Shown here one piece after another: positions 49,173 to 57,962 of a DNA stretch of 64,000 nucleotides (the first letter of the stretch is position 1; each line of letters starts with the position of its first letter). The notes beneath the pieces are model-generated. The model had not been told where the DNA came from and ran no database searches. It saw nothing but the letters and a program-made list of their open reading frames with translations. Source of the DNA: Chlorohelix sp037138995. Its GTDB lineage: Bacteria; Chloroflexota; Chloroflexia; Chloroheliales; Chloroheliaceae. A program made the translations under genes and the position numbers. Location: contig NZ_JBAXHI010000022.1 of the NCBI RefSeq assembly GCF_037138995.1, positions 1 to 64,000 of the forward strand. Reading direction: 5' to 3'.

Positions 49173-50276
49173 TTATTCGTCAGTTGGGGAATCCCATAGG
49201 GTAGATTGGCGGGTTGCAGTTGGGGTAGTATCGGAATCTATTAAACCAAGTCTTTCCCTAGCGCGTGCCGTAGGCTTACGCTTCAGGTGGTCATACGCGC
49301 TCTGGGTAACGATGCGCCCACGCGGGGTACGCACAATGAAGCCGAGTTGCAGCAAATAGGGTTCGTACACATCCATTATAGCATCGGTTTCTTCACTGGT
49401 AGCGGCAGCAAGCGTTTCTATACCTACGGGTCCCCCATCGAATTTATCAATCAATGCCGTTAGGATGCGCCTGTCTCCATCGTCCAGCCCTAAGTCATCA
49501 ACGTCCAGCATATTGAGCGCGTCTTGCGCCACTTTGCGCGTAATATGCCCTTCCGCGCGAACTTGCGCGTAATCCCGCACACGTTTTAGCAAACGGTTAG
49601 CCACACGGGGAGTACCTCTCGAACGGCGGGCAATTTCGGCTGCGCCTTCCGCATCCATCGGAATCCGTAATATCACGGCGCTGCGTTGGATTATCAATTC
49701 CATTGCTGCTTGCTCGTAAAAATCAAGTCGGTAAACCGCCCCAAAACGGTCACGCAAGGGCGAGGTCAATAGCGCAAGGCGGGTGGTCGCGCCGATTATG
49801 GTAAAACGCGGCAATCTAAGATGGATAGTCTGTGCGCTGGGTCCCTTCCCGGTAACAAGGTCAACCGCGAAATCTTCCATTGCCGGGTATAGCACCTCTT
49901 CAATGGTACGGTTCAAGCGGTGAATTTCGTCAATAAACAGGATGTCCTCACGCTTAAGGTTGGTTAGTATCGCCACCAAATCTCCGGCGCGTTCGATGGC
50001 GGGTCCGCTGGTGATTCGAATATTTACGCCCATTTCAGCAGCAAGAATATTACTCAGCGTAGTTTTACCAAGACCGGGAGGCCCATAAAATAAAACGTGG
50101 TCAAGCGGTTCTTTCCGAGCTTTGGCAGCCTCAATCAATATTTGTAGGCTACCCTTAATTTTATCTTGCCCTATATATTCGGCAATAGTGCGAGGGCGCA
50201 AAGTAGCTTCAAAGGCACGCTCTTCCGGGCGTTTCTTAGCAGAAATTGGTCTTTCGTTGGTTTCGGAATCTGGCAT
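49173..50276 (-). CDS. ruvB: Holliday junction branch migration helicase RuvB
   Basis: The protein has 367 residues. It is an AAA+ ATPase that drives branch migration with RuvA. Motifs: FYGPPGLGKTTLSNILAAEMG (Walker A at ~65-72), ILFIDEIHRLN (Walker B), TIIGATTRLALLTSPLRDRF (sensor 1/Arg finger) and RSRGTPRVANRLLKRVRDYA (sensor 2), then the winged-helix end VRTPRGRIVTQSAYDHL. ruvA and ruvC are not adjacent. No clear Shine-Dalgarno precedes the ATG. Confidence 0.97.
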   Translation of the reverse strand: MPDSETNERPISAKKRPEERAFEATLRPRTIAEYIGQDKIKGSLQILIEAAKARKEPLDHVLFYGPPGLGKTTLSNILAAEMGVNIRITSGPAIERAGDLVAILTNLKREDILFIDEIHRLNRTIEEVLYPAMEDFAVDLVTGKGPSAQTIHLRLPRFTIIGATTRLALLTSPLRDRFGAVYRLDFYEQAAMELIIQRSAVILRIPMDAEGAAEIARRSRGTPRVANRLLKRVRDYAQVRAEGHITRKVAQDALNMLDVDDLGLDDGDRRILTALIDKFDGGPVGIETLAAATSEETDAIMDVYEPYLLQLGFIVRTPRGRIVTQSAYDHLKRKPTARARERLGLIDSDTTPTATRQSTLWDSPTDE

Positions 50277-50319
50277 TGGGAAAATTTTATATCTTGTTAT
50301 ATAATTTTTTTTGTAACTA

Positions 50320-50430
50320 CTCAGCCTGTACGAAAAGGGGTGCAGGGGAAACTCCCCGCTGAGGTAAATAGGGGTGTCCCCTATACACCTTCCCTCCCTT
50401 TTCCCCCTTCAAGGGGTTAGTGGGTGAATA
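50320..50430. repeat. cluster of GC-rich hairpins in divergent gap
   Basis: Three consecutive inverted repeats stand out from the AT-rich flanks: GGGGAAACTCCCC, ATAGGGG-TGT-CCCCTAT (7-bp perfect arms) and CCCCTT-C-AAGGGG. None is followed by a proper T-run on either strand. They may form an intergenic mobile repeat or a leader structure between ruvB and the HEAT-repeat gene. Confidence 0.5.
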
Positions 50431-50444
50431 GTTACTTTTTTTAG

Positions 50445-50458
50445 TATAATGCTATAAT
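50445..50458 (+). promoter_or_regulatory. overlapping -10 boxes
   Basis: Two perfect TATAAT hexamers (50445-50450 and 50453-50458) lie 44-57 bases before the start of the HEAT-repeat gene. -35 matches are poor. Confidence 0.4.
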
Positions 50459-50501
50459 TATAGCGCGTTTGTTCATATTTGTCTCGCAGAAATATATAGG
50501 A

Positions 50502-51338
50502 ATGACTGATAAACACTTTCAGACAATTTCAAATCGCTTGAGCAAAAGCTATCAGCTTCTAGCTGAAGTAGAACACCGCTTGAAAAACCCGCAAGATGAA
50601 CCATCCCAACGGGCAAGTTTGCTCAAAAGCAAACAAAAAATAGAAGAGCGTATTTCTGAATTAGAAATCACCTTGCTATGCCCCCTCAAACCTATGATGC
50701 CCGATAAAGCATTTCATTCACCCTCCTTTGAAACCCTAATCACCTACCTAGAAGATTCTGACTCGGCGCTACGTTTCTGGGCTTTAGGCGAATTAGTCGT
50801 ATCTAACCAACAACAGGCTTATCCCTACCTACTCAAATCCTTGAAAGACCCTGACCCTGAAATTAGAGTTACGGCGGTTGAGGCGCTTGCCCATTTTGGA
50901 CGCTATGCCGTAAAACCCTTGCTGGCATTATTTTCAGATCGCGATTATCGGGTGAGAAATAACGTAGTAACCGCGTTGGCTTGCATTGGACCTACTATTT
51001 TGCCCTATCTTATTAATATACTCAAGGATGAAATGGTGGAACGGCATGTGCTAGTAGTTGCTACATTGCGCGAAATCGGTCCTGTTATTTTACCGCAATT
51101 GCATGAAATGTTACGCTGGCCCTATTCTAACCTAGTCTATTCGATTGTTACCGTAATTGGAGATTTGGGTAATGACGAAAGCCTGAGCTTGCTTCAACCA
51201 TTGGCGGATGGGCAGTGGCAGCCTACCAGTTGGGGAGCTTCTATTAGCGAAGCCGCTCGAAATGCAATTCGCAAAATCCGCCGAAGAAAAACCATGCTTG
51301 AATCCGGTAAGAATCCCGCTAGGGATGAGGATTTCTAG
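50502..51338 (+). CDS. HEAT-repeat protein
   Basis: The protein has 278 residues. ATG at 50502 is preceded by AGG at close spacing; an in-frame TTG at 50469 would add 11 residues with no ribosome site. An N-terminal coiled coil (~1-55) is followed by HEAT/PBS-lyase-type helical repeats (~75-260): LKDPDPEIRVTAVEALAHFG, FSDRDYRVRNNVVTALACIG and similar units of ~30 residues. The C-terminus is basic (AIRKIRRRKT). It probably mediates protein-protein contacts. It ends just before an alpha/beta hydrolase gene in the same direction. Confidence 0.82.
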   Translation: MTDKHFQTISNRLSKSYQLLAEVEHRLKNPQDEPSQRASLLKSKQKIEERISELEITLLCPLKPMMPDKAFHSPSFETLITYLEDSDSALRFWALGELVVSNQQQAYPYLLKSLKDPDPEIRVTAVEALAHFGRYAVKPLLALFSDRDYRVRNNVVTALACIGPTILPYLINILKDEMVERHVLVVATLREIGPVILPQLHEMLRWPYSNLVYSIVTVIGDLGNDESLSLLQPLADGQWQPTSWGASISEAARNAIRKIRRRKTMLESGKNPARDEDF

Positions 51339-51339
51339 C

Positions 51340-52161
51340 ATGTATCAAGCCAACTCAGGCAAAGTGCAGGTTGGGGCATTAAAGCTCGCGTATGAGCAAG
51401 TTACTCCGGCAGAAACGCAGGGCAATCTTTTGTTGCTCACCGGGCTTGGCGCAACCAAAGCCGCTTGGTATGGGCATCTTACCGCCTTCGGGCGACAATA
51501 CAGAACCGTTGCTATGGATTATCGGGATGCGGGCGGCAGTGATAATTCATTGGAATCTTACACTACGCGGGAGCAAGCGCACGATGCCGCAGCGGTTATT
51601 AATGCGCTAAATCTCGCCCCTTCCCATGTTATCGGGGTTTCGATGGGCGGCTATGTGGCAATGGAACTGGCTTTAAGCTATCCTGAACTGGTAAGCAGCC
51701 TAGTGTTAGTATGTACCAGTGATGGCGCACCCTCTAATTTACCGCCTACCTCACAAGGGCTTGCCGCGTTGGAATGGTATCCCGGAGAAGATGGCGCAGC
51801 TTTTCTCCGGCGCAGTTACCCTTTAATCGTTGCACCCGGCTATTTCGATAAATACCCCGAAAGATTGCAAAAACTAATAGAAGGCATGGCAAAAAATATA
51901 ATGCCGTTTGAGAATTACCGACGGCAAAAAGCCACGATTCTGAGTCGCAACCTATATCCGCGAGTGTGCCAACTGGACAAGCCCACGCTCATTTTACATG
52001 GAGAGGATGACCCGGTTTCTCCGCTGGAAAACGCGGTTCAATTGGCGCAGCACATCCCCCACGCAAAGCTAATCACCTACCCTGACTGCGGTCATCTGAT
52101 AACTATGGAGAAAAGCCGCGAATTTACCTCAGATGTTTTGGCTTTTTTAAAGCAAAACTAA
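51340..52161 (+). CDS. alpha/beta-fold hydrolase
   Basis: The protein has 273 residues. ATG at 51340 follows the HEAT-protein stop by one base, with GAGG ten bases upstream; longer in-frame forms would overlap that gene. The catalytic triad is visible: nucleophile Ser in GVSMGGYVAMELAL, Asp in LILHGEDDPVSP and His in YPDCGHLITME, with the oxyanion strand LLLTGLGATKAAWYG. It resembles 3-oxoadipate enol-lactonase-like and other small esterases; the substrate is unknown. Confidence 0.88.
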   Translation: MYQANSGKVQVGALKLAYEQVTPAETQGNLLLLTGLGATKAAWYGHLTAFGRQYRTVAMDYRDAGGSDNSLESYTTREQAHDAAAVINALNLAPSHVIGVSMGGYVAMELALSYPELVSSLVLVCTSDGAPSNLPPTSQGLAALEWYPGEDGAAFLRRSYPLIVAPGYFDKYPERLQKLIEGMAKNIMPFENYRRQKATILSRNLYPRVCQLDKPTLILHGEDDPVSPLENAVQLAQHIPHAKLITYPDCGHLITMEKSREFTSDVLAFLKQN

Positions 52162-52384
52162 CACAGGGCATATCAAAACCCCTCTTACCCGCTTAACTTT
52201 AACGCCAACCCTTCAGATTTCTATCCAATTATTGTGGAAATAATACTTTCTTTGCAATTGGATAATACCTTTTTACAAATTACCAAATCTTTTGAAATAT
52301 CTATTAGTTAAAATGGAAGTGTAAAGAAATGCAAGCAGTATGCGCGAACGAGGTTTAAGCAATCTAAAATGAAAGACAATTATT

Positions 52385-53806
52385 ATGAATTATAATAACG
52401 AAATTCCAGCGCGGGAGGGGAACGAAAGCTTCTCGCCTTATCCTGAAAAATATAACAATAACGAAATAGCACAACCAGCCGCTGAGATGGGCAATACAAG
52501 TCAGGCTTATTATGGCTACACTCAGCAAACTGCAAATTGGTATAATCCTATACCACAGAATCAGCCCGTCCCAAAACCGCGCAAGACCGGAAAAGCCCTA
52601 CGGCTAATCATGATGCCTGCGCTGTTCTTGCTGGCATTGTTAATGGGTATGGCAGCTTCAAACATATTCCTGAACGTAAATAATAGCTCTAAACCCTCCG
52701 GTTCAGTAGCTATCGTAAACAATACTAACACCAACCCGGCAAAAGTAGTTCCGGCAAGCCTTTCCACTACTGCGGCAGGACAATTAACCGTCACCCAAAT
52801 CTCAGAAAAAAATCGTCCGGCGGTGGTACAGATTACTACTATGCAAAATGCGACTACCTCCACCCGGAGTAATCCATTCAGCGGAAACTCAAGCACAACC
52901 CCTACCCAAACCGGAGTTGGCTCTGGCGTTATCTATGATGCCGCTGGCTATATTCTTACCAACTACCATGTGGTAAACGGGGCGGATTCGCTTATCATAT
53001 CGCTACCGGACGGGCGTTCCTTTGATGGTACAGTGGTAGGAAAAGATATGCAAACCGACCTCGCCGTAGTTAAGATTGACCCTGCCGGCGCAAGTTTACC
53101 AGTGGCGGAACTTGGCGACTCATCACAGCTTAAAGTCGGCGATGGAGTAGTAGCAATCGGTAATGCGTTGGCGTTGCCCGGGGGACCTACCGTCACTGCC
53201 GGAGTAGTTAGCGCACTTGACCGTAGCGTAACTGAACCAAGTACATCCGGTAGTAGTAGCAGTCGTGGTACTACTTCCAGTGGTCCCCAACTTTATGACT
53301 TAATTCAAACCGATGCCGCTATCAATCCCGGCAATAGCGGTGGCGCATTGCTGGATATGCAAGGCAAAGTAATCGGAATTAATACGCTGGTAGCAGGACA
53401 GGCAGAAACGGGCTATCAGGCAGAGGGAATCGGCTTTGCTATCTCTATCAATCAAGCTAAGCTGATAATTGATCAACTGGTAGCGAATGGCAAGGTAGAG
53501 CATGCCTTCTTAGGTATCTCCTTCCAACCCCTAACCCCGGCGCAAGCTAAAAAGCTTAGCCTTGCTACCGGTCAGGGTGGGTCGGTTGTGATACAGGTAC
53601 AGAGCGGTTCACCAGCAGCTCAAGCGGGAATCAACAATGGTGACGTAATCATCTCGATTGACGGGCAAAAAATAATCGGCGAATCAGCTTTGGGCGAAAT
53701 CATCAGCCAACACAAGCCCGGAGACAAAGTTAAGCTCGAAATCATTGGCAGTAACTCCCAGTCACGGACTGTAGAAGTGACTCTCGGATTGCGAAATTCA
53801 GCCTAA
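52385..53806 (+). CDS. htrA: HtrA/DegP-type serine protease with PDZ domain
   Basis: The protein has 473 residues. A Gln/Asn-rich cytoplasmic N-terminus (~1-70) leads into one membrane span (~73-95), so the protease is membrane-anchored outside the cytoplasm. The trypsin-like domain (~135-355) has the triad His195 in LTNYHVVNGAD, Asp225 in QTDLAVVKID and Ser318 in INPGNSGGALLD. A Ser/Thr/Gly-rich loop precedes the Ser region. One PDZ domain follows (~365-465, IQVQSGSPAAQAGINNGDVI). It degrades misfolded envelope proteins or acts in regulated proteolysis. A terminator follows at 53833. Confidence 0.94.
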   Translation: MNYNNEIPAREGNESFSPYPEKYNNNEIAQPAAEMGNTSQAYYGYTQQTANWYNPIPQNQPVPKPRKTGKALRLIMMPALFLLALLMGMAASNIFLNVNNSSKPSGSVAIVNNTNTNPAKVVPASLSTTAAGQLTVTQISEKNRPAVVQITTMQNATTSTRSNPFSGNSSTTPTQTGVGSGVIYDAAGYILTNYHVVNGADSLIISLPDGRSFDGTVVGKDMQTDLAVVKIDPAGASLPVAELGDSSQLKVGDGVVAIGNALALPGGPTVTAGVVSALDRSVTEPSTSGSSSSRGTTSSGPQLYDLIQTDAAINPGNSGGALLDMQGKVIGINTLVAGQAETGYQAEGIGFAISINQAKLIIDQLVANGKVEHAFLGISFQPLTPAQAKKLSLATGQGGSVVIQVQSGSPAAQAGINNGDVIISIDGQKIIGESALGEIISQHKPGDKVKLEIIGSNSQSRTVEVTLGLRNSA

Positions 53807-53832
53807 CTTCTTAACCTTCTTTTCTCTCTTCT

Positions 53833-53877
53833 AAAGACCGGTATCTCTAGAAAATATCTAGGGCGACCGGTCTTTCT
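53833..53877 (+). terminator. rho-independent terminator of htrA
   Basis: AAAGACCGGT pairs with ACCGGTCTTT as a 10-bp stem, with an inner TCTAG/CTAG-type pairing in the loop, followed by CTTGAT. It lies 27 bases past the htrA stop. Confidence 0.7.
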
Positions 53878-53892
53878 TGATGGGCAGTAAAG

Positions 53893-53994
53893 CTACTTTC
53901 CAAAAGCCACAAGCAGTTCGTCATAATCTTGCAAAACCGCCTCGCATAATTTATAGAGATGGGCAGGGTCGGTATGAGAAACCAGATTCCGGTA
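53893..53994 (-). pseudogene. possible gene remnant (33 codons)
   Basis: On the minus strand a short frame with natural-looking composition (HLYKLCEAVLQDYDELLVAF) ends at TAG (53895-53893) but begins directly after an in-frame TGA and has no start codon. It looks like the tail of a decayed gene. Parent family not recognised. Confidence 0.25.
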
Positions 53995-54211
53995 TCAAGC
54001 TGATAAATTACTGCGATGGATTTGTTGAGACAGTGGTCTAGGTTGTGTCTTCTCTCAAAAAAGCTAGGGAAAAAGAGGGGATACGAAAATAGGCTAAAAT
54101 GCCAAGGGCTGTTTCAGAGGGGCTGTTCTAATCTTGGTCTCAGAAGTAGGGTTCACTTCAGGTGGTGATAGCCTGCCGACTGATGCGATTATTTTCACTC
54201 TACGTTTTTCT

Positions 54212-54246
54212 CAAAAAAAGCCCCCTCCTCAATTGAGAAGGGGGTT
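54212..54246 (-). terminator. rho-independent terminator of VanW gene
   Basis: On the minus strand CCCCCTTCTC-AATT-GAGGAGGGGG forms a long near-perfect hairpin followed by CTTTTTTT, 14 bases past the stop. Confidence 0.85.
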
Positions 54247-54260
54247 ACTGTTATCAGATA

Positions 54261-56282
54261 TTACGGTTTTTTGGTGTTCGGCGTGGGAACCGGAGTTGTG
54301 GCAGGAGTTGTAGGCTGCGTATTTACCGGAGGAGTAGTGCCACCTGCACCCGGAGTTTGCTGCGGGCTTGCCGTTGGCGTGGGGGTAGGCAAGATGGGTT
54401 TGCCATCAGGGCCTTTAACTGGTTTACCATCGGGACCGGCATAGGCAGAACCTAGTTTGTAGATATTAGGCCACGCGCTAAAGGTAGTAGGGAACTTGTC
54501 TTCTTTTACCACTGTTCCATTTACCTTGATAACACGGGTTATTTGGGTGGTAAGACCACGCCGAGCGCTATCTACTTGTTTCCTCTGCAATGGGTCAAGC
54601 GATTTGTCAATTTCGTAGCGATCCGGTGGAGGGTTGGTTACGTTAGCAATACCGCTCGAAACTAGATTGACGGTTTGTCCGGGGACTTTGGTACCGATAA
54701 GCCTCACATAAAGTTTGCCCTCTATTATTTGGGCATCGAGATACATCCAATTGTCGGTATTGTTTTCAAACTTCATATCCACGCCCGGTTGATAAACCGC
54801 TGCATCGAATCCGACAGGCTCTCCTAATTCTTCGTACCAACTAACCCGGTAGATATGGGCGTTGCGTTCAACAATCGGCAATCCCGCATAGAAAGCGGCG
54901 CGGAAGGTAGTAGTTGAAACTTGGCAAATACCCCCCCCCACATCGGGAGTAGTTTGGTCAGCAATAATCGCGTAGCCTTTTACATATCCTCGCGCTGAGC
55001 TAATTTCTCCTACGGCATCCAGAAAACTGAATATACTATGAGGACGGATGAGTTTTCCGGTAAGGTAGCTTGCACCAACTTTTATATTGGTGGCGCGTTC
55101 AATCGCTGAACCTGCCCATTGGGAAACGCCTTCACCGATTACCTCTTTTAAGCCGAGCTTGTCCAGATTACTGGTATCTAGTTCAGGTTGTTTTACATCG
55201 ACCGTTAGGGTAACGGTTCTATTATCCGGGGTTGGGTCGGAAATTTGCTTGACAATATCATCGGTTGAACGATCCACAATTAAAGTTTGACCATCCAAAC
55301 TGGGAGTTTTAATTGATATTGCATTATTTGCCCATGTAATAGTGCCGTTTTTGGGTTGTTGGGTAATAAGGGGAGTTAAATCGGTGACAAATTTTTCTAC
55401 CCAAGTGCGATCTACCGTGTATCTAAAGTGCTTTGGGTCAGCTGCGCTAACGGTGCGCTGCACTTTTATGATATTCATCAACTGCGCCTGCTCAATATTC
55501 CAAGATTTATCTTTGAAGGAAACTTTTACGGGCGTGCCTACCATTGCAGTGAGCTTATCTTTGAAATCGCTAAATTCCTGCGTGCTGATAACGGTAGGGA
55601 TGTCGCCGACCTGTAAAAGGTTCTGGGTGGAAGGCTTCAATGATAACAGACTATCTTTGATGGCAGTAAAGGTTTTATCATAAAGTACGTTAAATCCAAT
55701 TTTGCCTTCTGTTGCTACTACCTTACCATCTTTGATTTCTATAATTGGTTCTATCGGGTCACGCCTAATACGGTCGCTGATGTCGCTTAAAAAGCCATTG
55801 AGCTTGGTTTCATTTACCATAACTTCAACTGGCACATTTTTGGTCTCAGGATTTAGAGCTTTAGCCAACCGCAAATCCTTAAAGAAATCGCCGCTTTTTG
55901 AAGCATCAAAAGCTTTATCCAGACTGGCTTCGTAATTTATAGTTACGCCCAATTGCTCAAGGGTGGGTTGCCATTTTTTATCCTGAAACTCCAGTATAAC
56001 GGGACGATCATTGAAATCTTGCATTTGATTTATAATGGCGTTACGTGCTTCATTGCGAGTCATTTCGCCTACATAAATTCCACTTATACTAACGCCGGGG
56101 TCAATTTTGTTTTGGTACTGCATATCCATTACAGCATTGGCAACGCCCAAACTGGCTAGTAAGACAAGAACAAATACCCCAGCTAGTATCCCAATAAATC
56201 TACCGCCTAGGCTTTTTTGTTTGGGTCTTATAGGGGGATGCTCTCGTTGTTCATTTAGGGTGGAGAATTTATTAGTTTCCAT
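54261..56282 (-). CDS. VanW-family protein with peptidoglycan-binding-like repeats
   Basis: The protein has 673 residues. One membrane span (~28-52) anchors a large external part. PG_binding_4-like modules lie at ~75-350 (FQDKKWQPTLEQLGVTINYE; FKDKSWNIEQAQLMNIIKVQ, two related copies). The VanW domain (~385-530) contains IRPHSIFSFLDAVGEISSAR, DQTTPDVGGGICQVSTTTF and VERNAHIYRVSWYEELGEPV. A G5-like stretch and a Pro/Thr tail of ~70 residues follow. VanW occurs in some vancomycin-resistance clusters, but its biochemical role is unknown; here it is likely a general cell-wall protein, because no vanHAX genes are present. Confidence 0.88.
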   Translation of the reverse strand: METNKFSTLNEQREHPPIRPKQKSLGGRFIGILAGVFVLVLLASLGVANAVMDMQYQNKIDPGVSISGIYVGEMTRNEARNAIINQMQDFNDRPVILEFQDKKWQPTLEQLGVTINYEASLDKAFDASKSGDFFKDLRLAKALNPETKNVPVEVMVNETKLNGFLSDISDRIRRDPIEPIIEIKDGKVVATEGKIGFNVLYDKTFTAIKDSLLSLKPSTQNLLQVGDIPTVISTQEFSDFKDKLTAMVGTPVKVSFKDKSWNIEQAQLMNIIKVQRTVSAADPKHFRYTVDRTWVEKFVTDLTPLITQQPKNGTITWANNAISIKTPSLDGQTLIVDRSTDDIVKQISDPTPDNRTVTLTVDVKQPELDTSNLDKLGLKEVIGEGVSQWAGSAIERATNIKVGASYLTGKLIRPHSIFSFLDAVGEISSARGYVKGYAIIADQTTPDVGGGICQVSTTTFRAAFYAGLPIVERNAHIYRVSWYEELGEPVGFDAAVYQPGVDMKFENNTDNWMYLDAQIIEGKLYVRLIGTKVPGQTVNLVSSGIANVTNPPPDRYEIDKSLDPLQRKQVDSARRGLTTQITRVIKVNGTVVKEDKFPTTFSAWPNIYKLGSAYAGPDGKPVKGPDGKPILPTPTPTASPQQTPGAGGTTPPVNTQPTTPATTPVPTPNTKKP

Positions 56283-56466
56283 TAATTAAATCAAACCTCT
56301 TTATTTAATAAAGACCGACACATTGTGGTTTTTTATTAAAATAATAATATATGCAGTTTATGACTATTGAGTTATCCTATTATAACTTAAAATCCCATAT
56401 GAAGCCAATTGCTACATTTCTTTGGAAATCATACTATTTAATGACAATAAATAGTATAGATATTAA

Positions 56467-56961
56467 CTATTCTAATCGGAATTTCACTCGCCCGATTCCC
56501 ACTACATCTCCGGTACGCAACGCTCGCGGTTGTTCAAGGTGCTCTCCATTGAGAAATGTGCCGTTGGTACTGGAAATATCACTAAGCCACCATTGCCCAT
56601 CCCGCCTAGCTATCAGCGAATGTTCAGTGGATACATAATCGTCATTTAGTATGATTGCATTATCTTGCCGCCGTCCAATTGGCATTACCGGGCGCAAATC
56701 GAATACCATACCAGATTTTACAGTTGTAGCATTACCCGTTTCAATTACAACTAGCCTTCCCGAATTAGAGAGGGCAGGCGAAGAATGTTGTTCAGGGATA
56801 GGGGTAGCATCAAGTTCGCGGGCAACCAAACGGGCGCGTTTAGTGGAGGCGTTAAATTCGCGAATAATAACTCGTACAATCAGGAAAAGAAAGAAATACA
56901 ATACAAATATCAGGAGAACCCTTAAAATTAGGATAAAGATGTCAAAGACGGATATATCCAT
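56467..56961 (-). CDS. membrane-anchored FHA-domain protein (FhaB-like)
   Basis: The protein has 164 residues. An N-terminal membrane span (~8-30) and a basic linker lead to a single C-terminal FHA domain (~75-160) with the canonical PIGRRQDNAIILNDDYVSTEHS and DISSTNGTFLNGEHL phospho-Thr-binding loops. It resembles actinobacterial FhaB. Seven bases separate it from the FhaA-like gene, so they form a pair. No Ser/Thr kinase gene is in the window. Confidence 0.88.
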   Translation of the reverse strand: MDISVFDIFILILRVLLIFVLYFFLFLIVRVIIREFNASTKRARLVARELDATPIPEQHSSPALSNSGRLVVIETGNATTVKSGMVFDLRPVMPIGRRQDNAIILNDDYVSTEHSLIARRDGQWWLSDISSTNGTFLNGEHLEQPRALRTGDVVGIGRVKFRLE

Positions 56962-56968
56962 CTACTTC

Positions 56969-57781
56969 TTACCCTATCCCGAAGATTAGCTCTAAACCGC
57001 CTAGCGAAACTTTATCGCCGGGGGTTAGCACAATTTGGGTTATAGGAAGCCCATTGAGGCTGGTACCATTGGCGCTATTCAAGTCGGTTAACAAAAATTG
57101 CCCGTATTTGAACTCTATTCGCGCATGATGGCGCGAGATTCGCGGGTCATTTTCAAGGATTATATCGTTATCCAGACCTCTCCCGATGGTAACATCACGA
57201 TTGAAAGCGAAGGATTGGGCGGGGTTATTGACACGGTAGCTTTGCGCTGTCAAAGTTGCTTTAGGACGTTCAAAAGCAATGCTGCCAGCGGCATTTCGTT
57301 GTTCGGCGTTCAATGCCAATGCTCCGATATTCAGTACGGCAGTTCCTTCCAATAGCTGATTTTGATTTACTGGATTTACTGCTTTTGATTGCGGTTGGTT
57401 GGAATCTTTGGAATCTAATGTATAGGCTTTAATGAGGTAACGATTCTTTTTTACCTGTTCACTGCTGTTCAGCCAAACACGGGGCGAACCACCGCTAAAA
57501 ATAAAGTGGCGCTGCTGACCGTAGCGTACTACATGCTCTGCCATATCTTTTTCAATCGAGGATTTATGAGGGGCAAACTGGTCAAAATCATATTGGCTGA
57601 TATATACTTCATAGCGATTGGGAACATAGCTTTTGCCTAAAGCTACTTCTTTGACATCTTCCATTATTCGCTCAAGGTGCTTGGAAATATCGGCAGGATG
57701 CAATTTATTACGGAACAGGCGGTTGAAAGAGCCTTCGACCACCGTTTCCATCATTCCTTCAAGCTTTGAAATTACTCCCAA
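56969..57781 (-). CDS. FhaA-like protein (DUF3662 plus FHA)
   Basis: The protein has 270 residues. The TTG start at 57781 has GGAG 8 bases upstream. The N-terminal DUF3662 domain (~1-115: GVISKLEGMMETVVEGSFNR, then HPADISKHLERIMED) is joined by a Gln/Asn linker to a C-terminal FHA domain (~190-268) with TIGRGLDNDIILENDPRISR and LTDLNSANGTSLNG. This architecture is that of FhaA, which binds phosphorylated envelope proteins such as MviN in Mycobacterium. The usual neighbours pknA/pknB, pstP and pbpA are absent here. Confidence 0.9.
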   Translation of the reverse strand: MGVISKLEGMMETVVEGSFNRLFRNKLHPADISKHLERIMEDVKEVALGKSYVPNRYEVYISQYDFDQFAPHKSSIEKDMAEHVVRYGQQRHFIFSGGSPRVWLNSSEQVKKNRYLIKAYTLDSKDSNQPQSKAVNPVNQNQLLEGTAVLNIGALALNAEQRNAAGSIAFERPKATLTAQSYRVNNPAQSFAFNRDVTIGRGLDNDIILENDPRISRHHARIEFKYGQFLLTDLNSANGTSLNGLPITQIVLTPGDKVSLGGLELIFGIG

Positions 57782-57900
57782 TCGGGCAACTCCATTATTT
57801 AAATCTTCTAGTACATTGCCTAACTTGTGGAATTATACCATTAAGCAGGGCGAATGCCAATTAATTTAAGGGCATTACTTTGTAAAAGTAAGTAGCATTT

Positions 57901-57929
57901 TCGATAGAATTATTGTTATCAGGTATGAT
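57901..57929 (+). promoter_or_regulatory. putative promoter of M20 peptidase gene
   Basis: TCGATA (57901-57906), a 17-bp spacer, TATGAT (57924-57929). It lies about 35 bases before the GTG start. Confidence 0.4.
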
Positions 57930-57962
57930 ACATTGCAACGATAGATTTAGAAAGGATTAAAA

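Larger units (their letters stand above)
53807..54260. other. intergenic region, 454 bp
   Basis: It contains the htrA terminator (53833-53877), a possible minus-strand gene remnant (53893-53994) and the terminator of the VanW gene (54246-54212). The stretch between ~54000 and ~54200 shows nothing I can assign. Confidence 0.6.

Noticed and set aside
51208..51339. 44-residue extension of the alpha/beta hydrolase
   Set aside because: It lies entirely within the HEAT-repeat gene in another frame, and GAGG precedes the ATG at 51340.
54261..56282. vancomycin-resistance cluster suggested by VanW
   Set aside because: No vanH, vanA, vanX, vanR or vanS genes are nearby; VanW-domain proteins are common in cell-wall contexts.
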